Counted from the stretch's first letter, positions 7,798-15,404 are shown. The stretch: 27,229 nucleotides of DNA from a bacterium (GCA_025774615.1 JALGVQ010000063.1:1-27229), one strand, 5' to 3'. The notes: generated by a model from the letters alone, not told the origin. Made by a program: numbers and translations.

Positions 7798-9271
7798 CAG
7801 ATATTTCCTTTTCAGTCAGGAGCGCGATGTCTGTTTCCGAATCATCTTCTGATTCAATGTCGACCGGAGCCTCACGAGGTAATTGTACCACAAATCGGGT
7901 TCCAGAATCAGGCCTTGATTCAAGTTTGACTGATCCACCGTGAGCAGTCGCGATCTTGTCGGAAATGAACAGTCCGAGTCCCGTTCCGGTACCTTTCGAT
8001 GAAAAGAAGAGGGTAAAGGCCTTCTCCCGGGTCTCCTGGTCCATCCCGATACCATTATCCTCAACTTCAAATTCGATGTGATCACGAAATCCACGCAGGC
8101 AGAATGTCACCTTGTGTTCGCTCTGCTTCTCATCCATACGGCAGGCATCGAATGAATTCTCCAGAAGATTCATAAGAAGGGCCCGGATCGCCTGACCATC
8201 AGCCTGGAAAGTACCCGCGTCAGGATCGAAACTGGTCGCGAATTCCACCTGCTGTTCCCTTGCCCGGTTCTCCATCGCAGCGAGTACTTCCTCGGCGATG
8301 TTCAATGAGGACAGGATCTCCCAGTTGGGGACACGGTCCTTGGCGTAATACAGGATATCCGAGACCATACTGCTGATGCGGCTGACATTCCGCTGAACGG
8401 TCGCCCACCCCTTTTCTACCCGCTCCTCAATGCCTTTCGACATACCGGTATCGACCAGATACATCCCTCCCGCAAGTCCGTTCAGCAATCCTTTCAATCC
8501 ATGGGATACCGAACCGATCAGAAGCCCGAGAGAGGTCAATCTATCTTCAAGATCGCGGATATGGGTAATGTCGGCACTCATCTCCATCACCCCGGTGATG
8601 TTCCCCGTCTCATCCTTCAGGGGGGCGGTTGTAACCAGGGTATTTATTCGACGGCCGTCCCGTGATGTTACGCATTCCTCGCGTGAATGGGACTGACCAT
8701 CATCAAGTGTTTCCTGCACTGGACAGGGAGCGCACGGTTCACTTCGATGCTTGTAAGCTTCATAACACTTCATCCCAAGACTGTTCCCGAATGCCTCCTG
8801 GAACGCCCGGTTTGCCTCGATGATGTTCAGGTCGCGATCCTGGATGGAGATATAGCAGGGGACTTCGTCGAAGAGCAGACGGTAACGCTGCTGGCTTCGG
8901 CTCAGGAGCTCGTGGAGGTTCTGGATGTGGGTGATATCGGTCGAAACCTCCATGACGGCGGTTATGGTTCCATCGTCATCATGGATCGGTTTCGTATAGA
9001 CTATCGTCCTGACCTCGCTGCCATTGAGTATCTGTACCCGCTCCTGGCTCTCGTGCCGCTGTCCATCGCGGAACGTCCGGGCGACCGGGCAGACCTCGCA
9101 ACGATCGGGGCGGCGTTTATAGACCTGATAGCAGTGACGGCCTTCGTAGTCACCAAAATCTTCTCTGAAACGCTTGTTGGCGTCGATTATCCGGAAATCC
9201 CGGTCCTGGACCGTCACATACCCGGGCATTTCAGCAAAATACTTGAAGTACTGTTTATACTGCGTATCCAT
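7790..9271 (-). CDS. Double-PAS sensor histidine kinase with Cys motifs in each PAS
   Basis: This 493-residue kinase has no membrane segment and is probably cytoplasmic. Two PAS domains (about 8-118 and 128-242) each contain the same motif, C-x10-C-x2-C-P: C47, C58, C61 and C169, C180, C183, in the contexts HCYQVYKRR..CEVCPV and KCYEAYKHR..CAPCPV. A dimerisation and phospho-acceptor helix follows, with H257 (SVSHGLKGLLNGL). The ATP-binding domain has an N-box (NLLENSFDA, N372), G1 (VEDNGIGM) and G2 (GTGTGLGLFI). The Cys clusters suggest bound metal, an Fe-S cluster or thiol redox chemistry, fitting the surrounding electron-transfer genes. The start has GGAGG six bases before the ATG. The gene lies 50 bases after the HdrD-receiver fusion and overlaps the receiver gene. 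Confidence 0.93.
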   Translation of the reverse strand: MDTQYKQYFKYFAEMPGYVTVQDRDFRIIDANKRFREDFGDYEGRHCYQVYKRRPDRCEVCPVARTFRDGQRHESQERVQILNGSEVRTIVYTKPIHDDDGTITAVMEVSTDITHIQNLHELLSRSQQRYRLLFDEVPCYISIQDRDLNIIEANRAFQEAFGNSLGMKCYEAYKHRSEPCAPCPVQETLDDGQSHSREECVTSRDGRRINTLVTTAPLKDETGNITGVMEMSADITHIRDLEDRLTSLGLLIGSVSHGLKGLLNGLAGGMYLVDTGMSKGIEERVEKGWATVQRNVSRISSMVSDILYYAKDRVPNWEILSSLNIAEEVLAAMENRAREQQVEFATSFDPDAGTFQADGQAIRALLMNLLENSFDACRMDEKQSEHKVTFCLRGFRDHIEFEVEDNGIGMDQETREKAFTLFFSSKGTGTGLGLFISDKIATAHGGSVKLESRPDSGTRFVVQLPREAPVDIESEDDSETDIALLTEKEISDD

Positions 9272-9277
9272 CTCTTA

Positions 9278-9291
9278 CCTCCGGAAGGAGG
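9278..9291 (-). promoter_or_regulatory. Small hairpin covering the kinase ribosome-binding site
   Basis: In the mRNA the sequence is CCTCC-TTCC-GGAGG, a 5-bp stem with a 4-base loop. Its 3' arm is the GGAGG that serves as the Shine-Dalgarno of the histidine kinase gene. Pairing would hide the ribosome-binding site and could make kinase translation depend on passage of ribosomes from the upstream HdrD-receiver gene. The stem is short and could be coincidence. Confidence 0.3.
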
Positions 9292-9321
9292 CCGGATATG
9301 CCTCAGATCTGATTGTGAACG

Positions 9322-11103
9322 CTATCCCTCTTCGTGTGCCAGTTCAAGGATCTTGCGAACATTCAGCATCAGATTCGCTTCGTCTACCGGCTTGTCAAGG
9401 TATCCCTCGGGACGCCTGACAGATCGATCGTAGATGAGTCTTCTCAGCTCCGGCCGACCCGTGATGACACAGATCTTCAGATCCTCGAGTTCCGGATCCT
9501 CCCGGAGCATTTCGAAGACCTCACCCACATCGCGACCCGGCATATGCAGGTCGAGGGTGAGCAGATCCGGTTTCTCCCTGCGAGCCAGCTCAAGCGCTTC
9601 GTCCCCGGTTCCAGCTCTGTGGACCGTGGCACCATTGTCCTCGAGAACGGTCGCCAGGAACTCGACCTGGTCCGGCTCATCGTCGGCGACGACTATCACC
9701 CGGCCTGAAAGCGGCAGGGCTTCCAAAGCAGCTGCAACCGGAACCTCATCCGCGGTGACCGCGACCGGGACTTCTTCGACCGGAACGACCACCTTCTCCT
9801 CGATCACCAGGGCGTTGGCCACCAGGTTCACCAGCTGGGTGACTTCCATGTCGATCTCGTAGTGTTTGATCACATCACTCAACCCGTCGACACAGTTATG
9901 GCAACTGGTCACCACCACTTCAGCACCGGTCTCTTTCAGTTGATCGGCCTTGATGACACCCGACTTGAGACGTTGCGGAGTGTATTCAGACATGGACATG
10001 GCCCCACCGCCACCCGTACAGCAGTAATTCTCCGCGCGATTGGGGTACATCTCCTGGAAGTTTTCACAGACCAGGTTCAGCAGCTCACGCGGCTCCTCGA
10101 AGAGTCCGCAGCTCCGGGCGTTGTTGCATGAATCATGGAATGTCACCAGCTGGGTGTTCCGGCTCCTGTCGACCTTGATCCGTCCCTCCTTGATGTATCT
10201 GAGCATCGTCAGGACAGAACTCTCCATCTCGAAGGGCACATCGAACCCGGCCCAGTTCGAGCCTTCACAACGCGTCGAACGATACCCGTGCCCGCATTCA
10301 GATATGACCAGTTTTCCGGCATTCAGCTCGATGACCTTCTCGTAGAGTCGCCGGGCGACTGAACCGCCCAGGGCATCATCCCCTGAAAAGAGTCCGAAGT
10401 TCGTCTGATCCCACCCCTCACTCGGCATCGTCCATTTCTCACCGGCGGCGTGGAATATCTTGGCGGCGTCGGCGATACTCCGCGGATCGTATTTCACCTC
10501 ACGCGGATTGATGGCATAGAGCACATCGCAGTCAGAGGCATCGACGGGGATAGTGACACCCGGATCCTCCAGTTCGTCCTGGAGTTCTTCTTCCATCCAT
10601 TCGAGTGTGTCGAGGTAATCCTCCTTCAGCACACCCATCTGATTCCCGATCTCCCACTGGTCCTTGCTCACCACCGCAACACCCTCAGGCTGGATCCCTA
10701 CAGACACCAGAAGCCCCCTGGTCATCCGGTTGAAAGTGGCAAAGTCGACTCCCATCGGGCAGTTCAGCGTGCATCGTCTGCAGTTGGTGCACTTACCGAA
10801 CACCGTGTCCTTCAGCTCTTCGAGTTCCTCGTCGGTGAACACCGAACCCGCCTTCACCCACCAGGGAAAGACGCGGCCGGTCCAGTCATAGTGACGTTTG
10901 AAAAGCTTACGGACCTTGTCGGCCTTGTAAGCCGGTGCATAGGTCGGGTCACCGGGATTGGCGAGCACATAATGGCACGATTCGGTGCACATTCCACAAT
11001 GAACACAAGCTGCCAGGGATCCGACCACCTGTCGGTTCAGCTTCTGACCGAGCCGTTCAATGACCATCTCCGCCTTATGCGACCGCTGTTTCTTTTCGCT
11101 CAT
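9322..11103 (-). CDS. HdrD/DsrK-like iron-sulfur subunit fused to a C-terminal receiver domain
   Basis: Of 593 residues, about 1-435 are an HdrD/DsrK/TmcB-type electron-transfer protein. It has two 4Fe-4S motifs (C33, C36, C39, C43 and C105, C108, C111, C115) followed by two CCG-type modules: ECGH at C270, HDSC with C326, CC361-362 and SCHNC with C401 and C404. These proteins pass electrons between a NarI-like quinone-reactive subunit and cytoplasmic thiol/disulfide or ferredoxin-type partners. A Val/Glu/Pro-rich linker (about 436-466) leads to a full CheY-like receiver (468-590) with an acidic pocket ADDEPD, phospho-acceptor D518 and K571. The start at 11103 opens the homologous region; the open frame further upstream overlaps the NarI gene. 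The paired membrane subunit precedes it and a kinase plus second receiver follow it. Subfamily (DsrK versus TmcB) cannot be settled by eye. Confidence 0.9.
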   Translation of the reverse strand: MSEKKQRSHKAEMVIERLGQKLNRQVVGSLAACVHCGMCTESCHYVLANPGDPTYAPAYKADKVRKLFKRHYDWTGRVFPWWVKAGSVFTDEELEELKDTVFGKCTNCRRCTLNCPMGVDFATFNRMTRGLLVSVGIQPEGVAVVSKDQWEIGNQMGVLKEDYLDTLEWMEEELQDELEDPGVTIPVDASDCDVLYAINPREVKYDPRSIADAAKIFHAAGEKWTMPSEGWDQTNFGLFSGDDALGGSVARRLYEKVIELNAGKLVISECGHGYRSTRCEGSNWAGFDVPFEMESSVLTMLRYIKEGRIKVDRSRNTQLVTFHDSCNNARSCGLFEEPRELLNLVCENFQEMYPNRAENYCCTGGGGAMSMSEYTPQRLKSGVIKADQLKETGAEVVVTSCHNCVDGLSDVIKHYEIDMEVTQLVNLVANALVIEEKVVVPVEEVPVAVTADEVPVAAALEALPLSGRVIVVADDEPDQVEFLATVLEDNGATVHRAGTGDEALELARREKPDLLTLDLHMPGRDVGEVFEMLREDPELEDLKICVITGRPELRRLIYDRSVRRPEGYLDKPVDEANLMLNVRKILELAHEEG

Positions 11104-11122
11104 GAAATCGTCTCTTTCGTCG

Positions 11123-11146
11123 CTGGCCTGCTGGCCTGCCGGCCTG
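11123..11146. repeat. Three tandem copies of an 8-bp unit between NarI-like and HdrD-like genes
   Basis: CTGGCCTG occurs twice in a row, followed by one copy with a single change (CCGGCCTG). The repeat fills most of the 44-base gap between the NarI-like stop and the HdrD-receiver start. It is outside both coding regions and is probably slippage-prone spacer. Confidence 0.6.
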
Positions 11147-11147
11147 C

Positions 11148-11816
11148 CTATCCGCGCTGCACCGGGAAGACACCCCGGTGACCGAGGGTCTTGCCCAGGT
11201 AGTAGCGGGTGAACGGATAGTAGAGGTAATGGGAGATCTTGCTGAACGGCACATACATCAGGAAGAACGCCGTCAGGATGAAGTAGGTGAGCAGATGCCA
11301 CTCGCCGCTGCCGGTCTGATTCGGTACCGACAGGAAGGCGAAGAAGAACCAGACCGTCAGAAGGATGAGAGAGAAGTAGTCATCAGGTGAGCTGAGTGCC
11401 CGCATGTACACCCCACCTGCGCGCCTGATGATCCTGCCCACACCGATCACGAACGCGGCTCCGATCATGACCTGGAAGAGGGTGACCAGGAGGGTACTCT
11501 CAAGGAGAACAGGGCCGTAGGGGATGATGAATGACAGGGTGATCGCCGCGACAACTCCGAGATGGAACATTACGAAGGTGATATACATCAAGGGACTTCT
11601 TCGCGTGCTCTCCATCGCCCACGGCATGGCAATATTGCCCCAGGAATAGAGGATCCCCTTCTTCGGAGTGGTGTCAGCCGCCCCGGTGGCTGCCTGACGC
11701 TCTCGACCCGCCTTGAAACGCAGGAACCAGGTGATACGTATGATGTACACGATCGCCATGAATCCCAGGGCAACCTCTTGAAGTGTGTGCTCGGAAAAAT
11801 GCAGGAATTCGCTCAT
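11148..11816 (-). CDS. NarI/DsrM/TmcC-like membrane subunit
   Basis: This 222-residue integral membrane protein resembles the cytochrome b-type gamma subunits of nitrate reductase (NarI) and of the DsrM/TmcC family. Hydrophobic segments lie at about 13-31, 73-92, 101-124, 145-163 and 172-192. Histidines that could bind heme b are near membrane ends (FVMFHLG, GEWHLLTYF, KISHYLYY). It should oxidise or reduce menaquinone and exchange electrons with the HdrD-like protein encoded directly downstream. The ATG at 11816 was chosen as giving a normal N-terminus; another ATG lies four codons upstream. It follows the macro-domain gene after 16 bases and is very likely in the same operon. The short length and C-terminal pattern are closer to TmcC-type than to DsrM proper. 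Confidence 0.85.
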   Translation of the reverse strand: MSEFLHFSEHTLQEVALGFMAIVYIIRITWFLRFKAGRERQAATGAADTTPKKGILYSWGNIAMPWAMESTRRSPLMYITFVMFHLGVVAAITLSFIIPYGPVLLESTLLVTLFQVMIGAAFVIGVGRIIRRAGGVYMRALSSPDDYFSLILLTVWFFFAFLSVPNQTGSGEWHLLTYFILTAFFLMYVPFSKISHYLYYPFTRYYLGKTLGHRGVFPVQRG

Positions 11817-11832
11817 GGTATATTCCATCCGG

Positions 11833-12381
11833 CTAGTTCAGATTCGTCATCGTTGACTGGAATGCGTTGAACTGGGGAGTATCAAAGACACAGATGATCA
11901 CTTCACTGATGCCCGTCTCCCCTTCCAGATGCGACTTGATCACATCCAGCATCACTTCGGCCGACACCGCCGGAAGGATCCCGTAGTAACCCGCGCCCAT
12001 GGCAGGAAAGGCGATACGTCTGAATCCCTTCTCTTCTGCGCGCCTGAGAGCATTGATCATCGTAGTGCGAAGCTTTCCCTCGATATCTTCTTCCCGGAAT
12101 CGGGGACCCACGGCATGGATGATGCTGTCAGCCTTGAGATTGCCGGCGCCTGAAACAATCGCGCCACCCGTCTCCAGAGGATCGAATTCATCAAGTTCCT
12201 TCTGCACCGAAGGTCCGCCACGCACCGCGATAGCGCCTCCGAACCCTGAACCGAGGGCCAGATCGTGCTGTGCGTAATAGACGAACGCGTCGACTTCGAT
12301 ATCGGTGATGTCATCCCTGATAAGCCGGACAACACACTGATTGATCTGAATGGAAGTATCTTCCTGGAGAGTCTGGGACAT
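11833..12381 (-). CDS. Macro-domain protein lacking the NAAN asparagine motif
   Basis: This 182-residue protein is a single macro domain, the fold that binds ADP-ribose or related nucleotides. Visible hallmarks are DIEVDAFV near the N-terminus, the glycine loop LALGSGFGGAIAVRGG, VSGAGNLKADSIIHAVGP and IAFPAMGAGYYGI. In ADP-ribosyl hydrolases the first motif is usually VNAAN; here it reads VYYAQ, so the residues needed for hydrolysis in MacroD-type enzymes are missing. It may bind a nucleotide without hydrolysing it, or act on another ligand. It heads the leftward operon with the NarI-like, HdrD-receiver, kinase and receiver genes, suggesting a nucleotide or NAD-linked sensing role, which is inference. 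Only a weak AAGG site about 13 bases upstream supports the start. Confidence 0.85.
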   Translation of the reverse strand: MSQTLQEDTSIQINQCVVRLIRDDITDIEVDAFVYYAQHDLALGSGFGGAIAVRGGPSVQKELDEFDPLETGGAIVSGAGNLKADSIIHAVGPRFREEDIEGKLRTTMINALRRAEEKGFRRIAFPAMGAGYYGILPAVSAEVMLDVIKSHLEGETGISEVIICVFDTPQFNAFQSTMTNLN

Positions 12382-12586
12382 CGCTGGTCGGCCTTGTCAG
12401 AATGTTCACGTATCCCGCTCGGAAAACACGCGGCCGTGGGAATGGACACAGACCACCACAATGTTTCCGGGCAGTTCGATGATTTCGTTCGCATCGGTCC
12501 AGCTGAGATAATGGTAAGAAATGCGAAAGGCGCAGTGCAACCAGTAAATCGGACCGTTTTGTCCTATTTTATTGGTGGCAGATCTC

Positions 12587-12612
12587 CCCGAAGGGCTCTC
12601 AGCCCTTACGGG
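12587..12612. repeat. Strong inverted repeat (hairpin)
   Basis: CCCG-AAGGGCT-CTC-AGCCCTT-A-CGGG forms an 11-bp stem with one bulged A and a 3-base loop. No T-run follows it on either strand, so it is not a standard intrinsic terminator. It sits in the divergent promoter region and could be a transcript-end structure, an attenuator or a protein site. Confidence 0.6.
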
Positions 12613-12690
12613 CAAAGGGTTTCCTGCAATTCGGTCCGGAAAAGAATAACTCGGTATATCTTCATCGGGGTCTGGTCTCGGCATGCCAAT

Positions 12691-12706
12691 CGTGATATAT
12701 TTCACA
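12691..12706 (+). promoter_or_regulatory. Rex-type operator and -10 region before the NarI/HdrD operon
   Basis: CGTGATATATTTCACA is the same 16-base near-palindrome found before rex, and the five bases before it (CCAAT) are also identical, making 21 matching bases. The orientation relative to the downstream gene is the same as at rex. A TATATT inside it is a plausible -10, with a weak TGGTCT 17 bases upstream. It lies about 190 bases before the NarI-like start, so it would control that operon through a long leader. Confidence 0.72.
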
Positions 12707-12896
12707 CAAGGTTACGCATCGACCTTGCGGGATACAGGGAGCGCATGACGACAACACGCAGATTGCCCGTTCGGTGCCTGAGATGTGTGAGGGAAAAGGG
12801 AGTACCTGCCGCCACTACTTTCCCGAAAAATGAGTGCCAACCCGAATACCGATGTGCCGTCAAGGATCTGGTTACCAATAGAGGAGAATACCTGGC

Positions 12897-13820
12897 ATGT
12901 CCGCCTCAGTAGTGATTCTGTTGCTGTATTTCCTGCTGGCGATCATGGTCGTGACATTCACTGTCCGGACCATCAGGATTGCGAAATATCCTGTCCACCT
13001 CCGCTGGGAACTCTCCCCGGTGCCCCATGAAAAGGGCCGGGGCGCGTATGGCGGTTCATACCTCGAGGAGTTCGAGTGGTGGAAAAAACCACGCGAGAAA
13101 TCTCTGGTCAATGAACTGATCTACATGTTCAAGGAGATCGTGTTCCTGAAGGCTCTCTGGGAGCACAACCGAAAGATGTGGTACTTCTCATTCCCCTTCC
13201 ACTTCGGGCTCTACATCCTGTTCGTCATGGCGGTAGTGGTCGTCCTCGGCGGCATCTCCGGACTCCTGAATCTCCCGCAACCGGGTCTCGGGCTGCTGAG
13301 GACGGGGGCCCCGCTCCTGGCCGGGACCGGATATATCCTTGGCGGGATCGGAGCGCTGGGTCTCTTTGTCGGCCGACTCTTCAGCCAGAGGCTGAAACCG
13401 GTCACGACACCGGCATCCTTCATCAATCTCGCGCTGCTGCTCACCTTTTTCATCAGCGGTGTGTACGCTGTTGCAGTGGTATCGGATTTTCCACATGAGA
13501 TGGCTGTGGTCGTGCAGAACCTGATAACGGTGAATCTTTCGGGAGAAATCGCTGCCCCTCTGGCCATCCACCTGATCGTAGCCGGCGTGTTCCTTGCCTA
13601 CCTGCCCTTCACCCAGATGATGCACTTCGTCGCCAAATACTTCACCTATCACGAAGTCCGATGGGACGACGAACCTCTTGAGGTCGGGGGCAAGATGGAG
13701 GCTGAGATCCAGGAACTGCTGCAGCAGACAGTGACATGGGCCGCTCCTCATCTGGGGGCCGATGGCAAGAAGAACTGGGTGGATATCGCCACCGCATCAC
13801 CCTCCGAGGAGATCGAATAA
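12897..13820 (+). CDS. NarI/HdrE-like membrane subunit
   Basis: This 307-residue membrane protein has an N-terminal helix (about 5-24) and a cytoplasmic stretch with HEKGRGAYGGSYLEEFEWWKK. A core of about four further helices follows (about 101-125, 137-160, 175-198 and 218-240). The C-terminal segment LPFTQMMHFVAKYFTYHEVRW carries a histidine of the kind that binds heme b in NarI/DsrM-type proteins. It should form the quinone-reactive membrane anchor for the HdrD-like protein encoded next. The stop and the next start overlap by one base (TAATG), indicating translational coupling. GAGGAG lies about 10 bases before the ATG. It is the probable first gene behind the Rex-type operator. I place it in the NarI/DsrM/HdrE superfamily without assigning a subfamily. 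Confidence 0.82.
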   Translation: MSASVVILLLYFLLAIMVVTFTVRTIRIAKYPVHLRWELSPVPHEKGRGAYGGSYLEEFEWWKKPREKSLVNELIYMFKEIVFLKALWEHNRKMWYFSFPFHFGLYILFVMAVVVVLGGISGLLNLPQPGLGLLRTGAPLLAGTGYILGGIGALGLFVGRLFSQRLKPVTTPASFINLALLLTFFISGVYAVAVVSDFPHEMAVVVQNLITVNLSGEIAAPLAIHLIVAGVFLAYLPFTQMMHFVAKYFTYHEVRWDDEPLEVGGKMEAEIQELLQQTVTWAAPHLGADGKKNWVDIATASPSEEIE

Positions 13821-15404
13821 TGAGTGAGAAGATCCGCGTGAAGGACATCGGGAAAAATCCGGACCAGAACCTTACAACGGTCGATCCTGCAAAGCTCATT
13901 CCTCTCCCGCCGCCTTATGACAAGATCGAGGACCAGCCTGAGTGGAAGAAACTCAGTGAGGGTGCCCTGGAGAGTATGGTCTGCAACCTCGACGGCTTCG
14001 TGGCCCTGAGTCTGCCCAAACCGGAGAACAAGAAAGAGGAGAAGAAATACGTCGACCAGTTCGTCGAAGGGCTCAAAAAGCTCCTCTCAAAGGAGAACAA
14101 CTGGACCTTCCTCCAGCCACTGATGCTCTCTCTTGAATACTGTGTCGGATGCCAGACGTGCAGTGATGCATGTCACATCTACGAGGCAGGCGGTGAGAAT
14201 GAGATCTACCGCCCCACGTATCGATCAGAGGCATTCCGCAGGCTGGTGAACAGGTACGCGAAACCGGGAGGAAAATTCACAGCCGCTCTCAATGGAGCCG
14301 ATGTCGATCTGAACTGGACTACCATCACACGGCTCGCCGAGCTGGCCTATCGATGCAATCTCTGCCGGCGCTGCGCCCAGGTCTGTCCCATCGGAGTGGA
14401 CAACGGGCTGATCACTCATGAGATCCGCAAACTCTTCAGTCAGGAACTGGGAAGGTACCGTCCTCCAGCTCGATGTCGGTTCTTCCACCGGGATGAACGA
14501 TATCGTGGCAAAGGACAACATCGAATTCATCGATGAAGACATGGCCGACCTGACCGGCATCAAGGTGACAACCTGCTGGGACAAGGAAGATGCCGATGTA
14601 CTTCTGCTTCATAACGCCGGCGAGATCCTCGCATGGCCGGAGAATCCGGGGGCCTTCGCGATCATCCTGGACGCCGCCGGTATCGACTGGACACTTTCTT
14701 CCGAGCAGTTGGGGTACGACGGGGTCAACTACGGCCTCTTCTACGATGACTTCCAGCTCGCCCGAATCGCGCTGAAACATGCTGGATCCGCGAAAAAGCT
14801 GAATGTCAACAAGATCGTCATGGGTGAATGCGGCCATGAGCACAAGGCTCTCATGACAATCGCCGACCGTGTCCTTACAGGAGATATGGCGGTGAGACGG
14901 GAGAGTTGCCTGCCTCTTCTTGAGGAGATCGTCTTCAGCGGAAAGATCGAATTCGATCCTTCAAAGAATGACTTTCCGGTGACCCTGCACGACCCCTGCA
15001 ACATCGTGCGCAACCTCGGTATCGTCGAGCCACAAAGAAGGATTCTCAGGTATCTCTGCCCGCAGTTCCGGGAGATGACCCCTCACGGCGTGGATAACTA
15101 CTGCTGCGGAGGCGGGAGCGGTTTTGCGGTCATGTCGGTCAACAACTTCACCGACTGGCGGATACACGTGGCCAGCCGCAGGAAGTTCAGGCAGATACTT
15201 GACGCCTTCGCCGATCAGCCGGGGCCGGAGGTGAAGAAATATCTCTGCGCTCCCTGCTCCAACTGCAAGGGCGAGATCCGTGACATGCTGAATCACTACG
15301 ACGCACTTGAGAGGAGCAGCATCACCTACGGCGGTCTCGTCGAACTGATCGTGAACGCCATGGTAGACGTCAAGGAACCGTTCATCGAATGGGAGATGCA
15401 CTAG
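13820..15404 (+). pseudogene. HdrD/DsrK-like iron-sulfur subunit, frameshifted near 14450
   Basis: Two overlapping frames together make one HdrD-like protein of about 528 residues. The first part (from 13820) has two 4Fe-4S motifs (C108, C111, C114, C118 and C179, C182, C185, C189) and is colinear with the family up to HEIRKLFSQELG (ending 14452). From about 14451 the family sequence continues in the next frame (EGTVLQLDVGSSTGMN) through the CCG modules (GECGHEH, HDPCN, NYCCGGGSG, CAPCSNC) to the stop at 15404. Aligned with the related protein at 9322-11103, about 23 bases are missing at the junction, which accounts for the frame change. As written, translation from 13820 would stop at 14536 without the CCG modules. 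It may be a real deletion or an assembly error. Confidence 0.8.

Larger units (their letters stand above)
12382..12896. other. Divergent regulatory region without a convincing gene
   Basis: This 515-base stretch separates the leftward macro-domain operon from the rightward NarI/HdrD operon. It holds a strong hairpin (12587-12612), a Rex-type operator (12691-12706) with a -10-like TATATT at 12696-12701, and a leader of about 190 bases before the NarI-like gene. Open frames exist on both strands, for example minus 12406-12705, but none has a recognisable domain or a good ribosome-binding site. No clear promoter for the leftward operon was found. Confidence 0.6.

Noticed and set aside
11123-11146. 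Tandem 8-bp repeat as a phase-variable element
   Set aside because: Only three copies, outside coding sequence and not near a recognised promoter; slippage would have no obvious effect.
12406-12705. Open frame on the minus strand, 99 residues, in the divergent region
   Set aside because: No recognisable domain, no good ribosome-binding site, and its start lies inside the Rex-type operator; it overlaps another open frame on the plus strand. Treated as chance.
12707-12896. Riboswitch or small gene in the leader of the rightward NarI-like operon
   Set aside because: Only a weak imperfect stem was found and no known riboswitch pattern was recognised.
14418-14536. Possibility of programmed frameshifting in the HdrD-like gene
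   Set aside because: No slippery heptamer or downstream pseudoknot was apparent, and the homologous segment indicates about 23 missing bases rather than a simple 1-base slip.
9322-15404. Complete DsrMKJOP, Tmc or Ohc complex
   Set aside because: Only NarI-like and HdrD-like subunits are present; no CxxCH multiheme cytochrome, DsrO- or DsrP-like gene is seen, so these names are not assigned.
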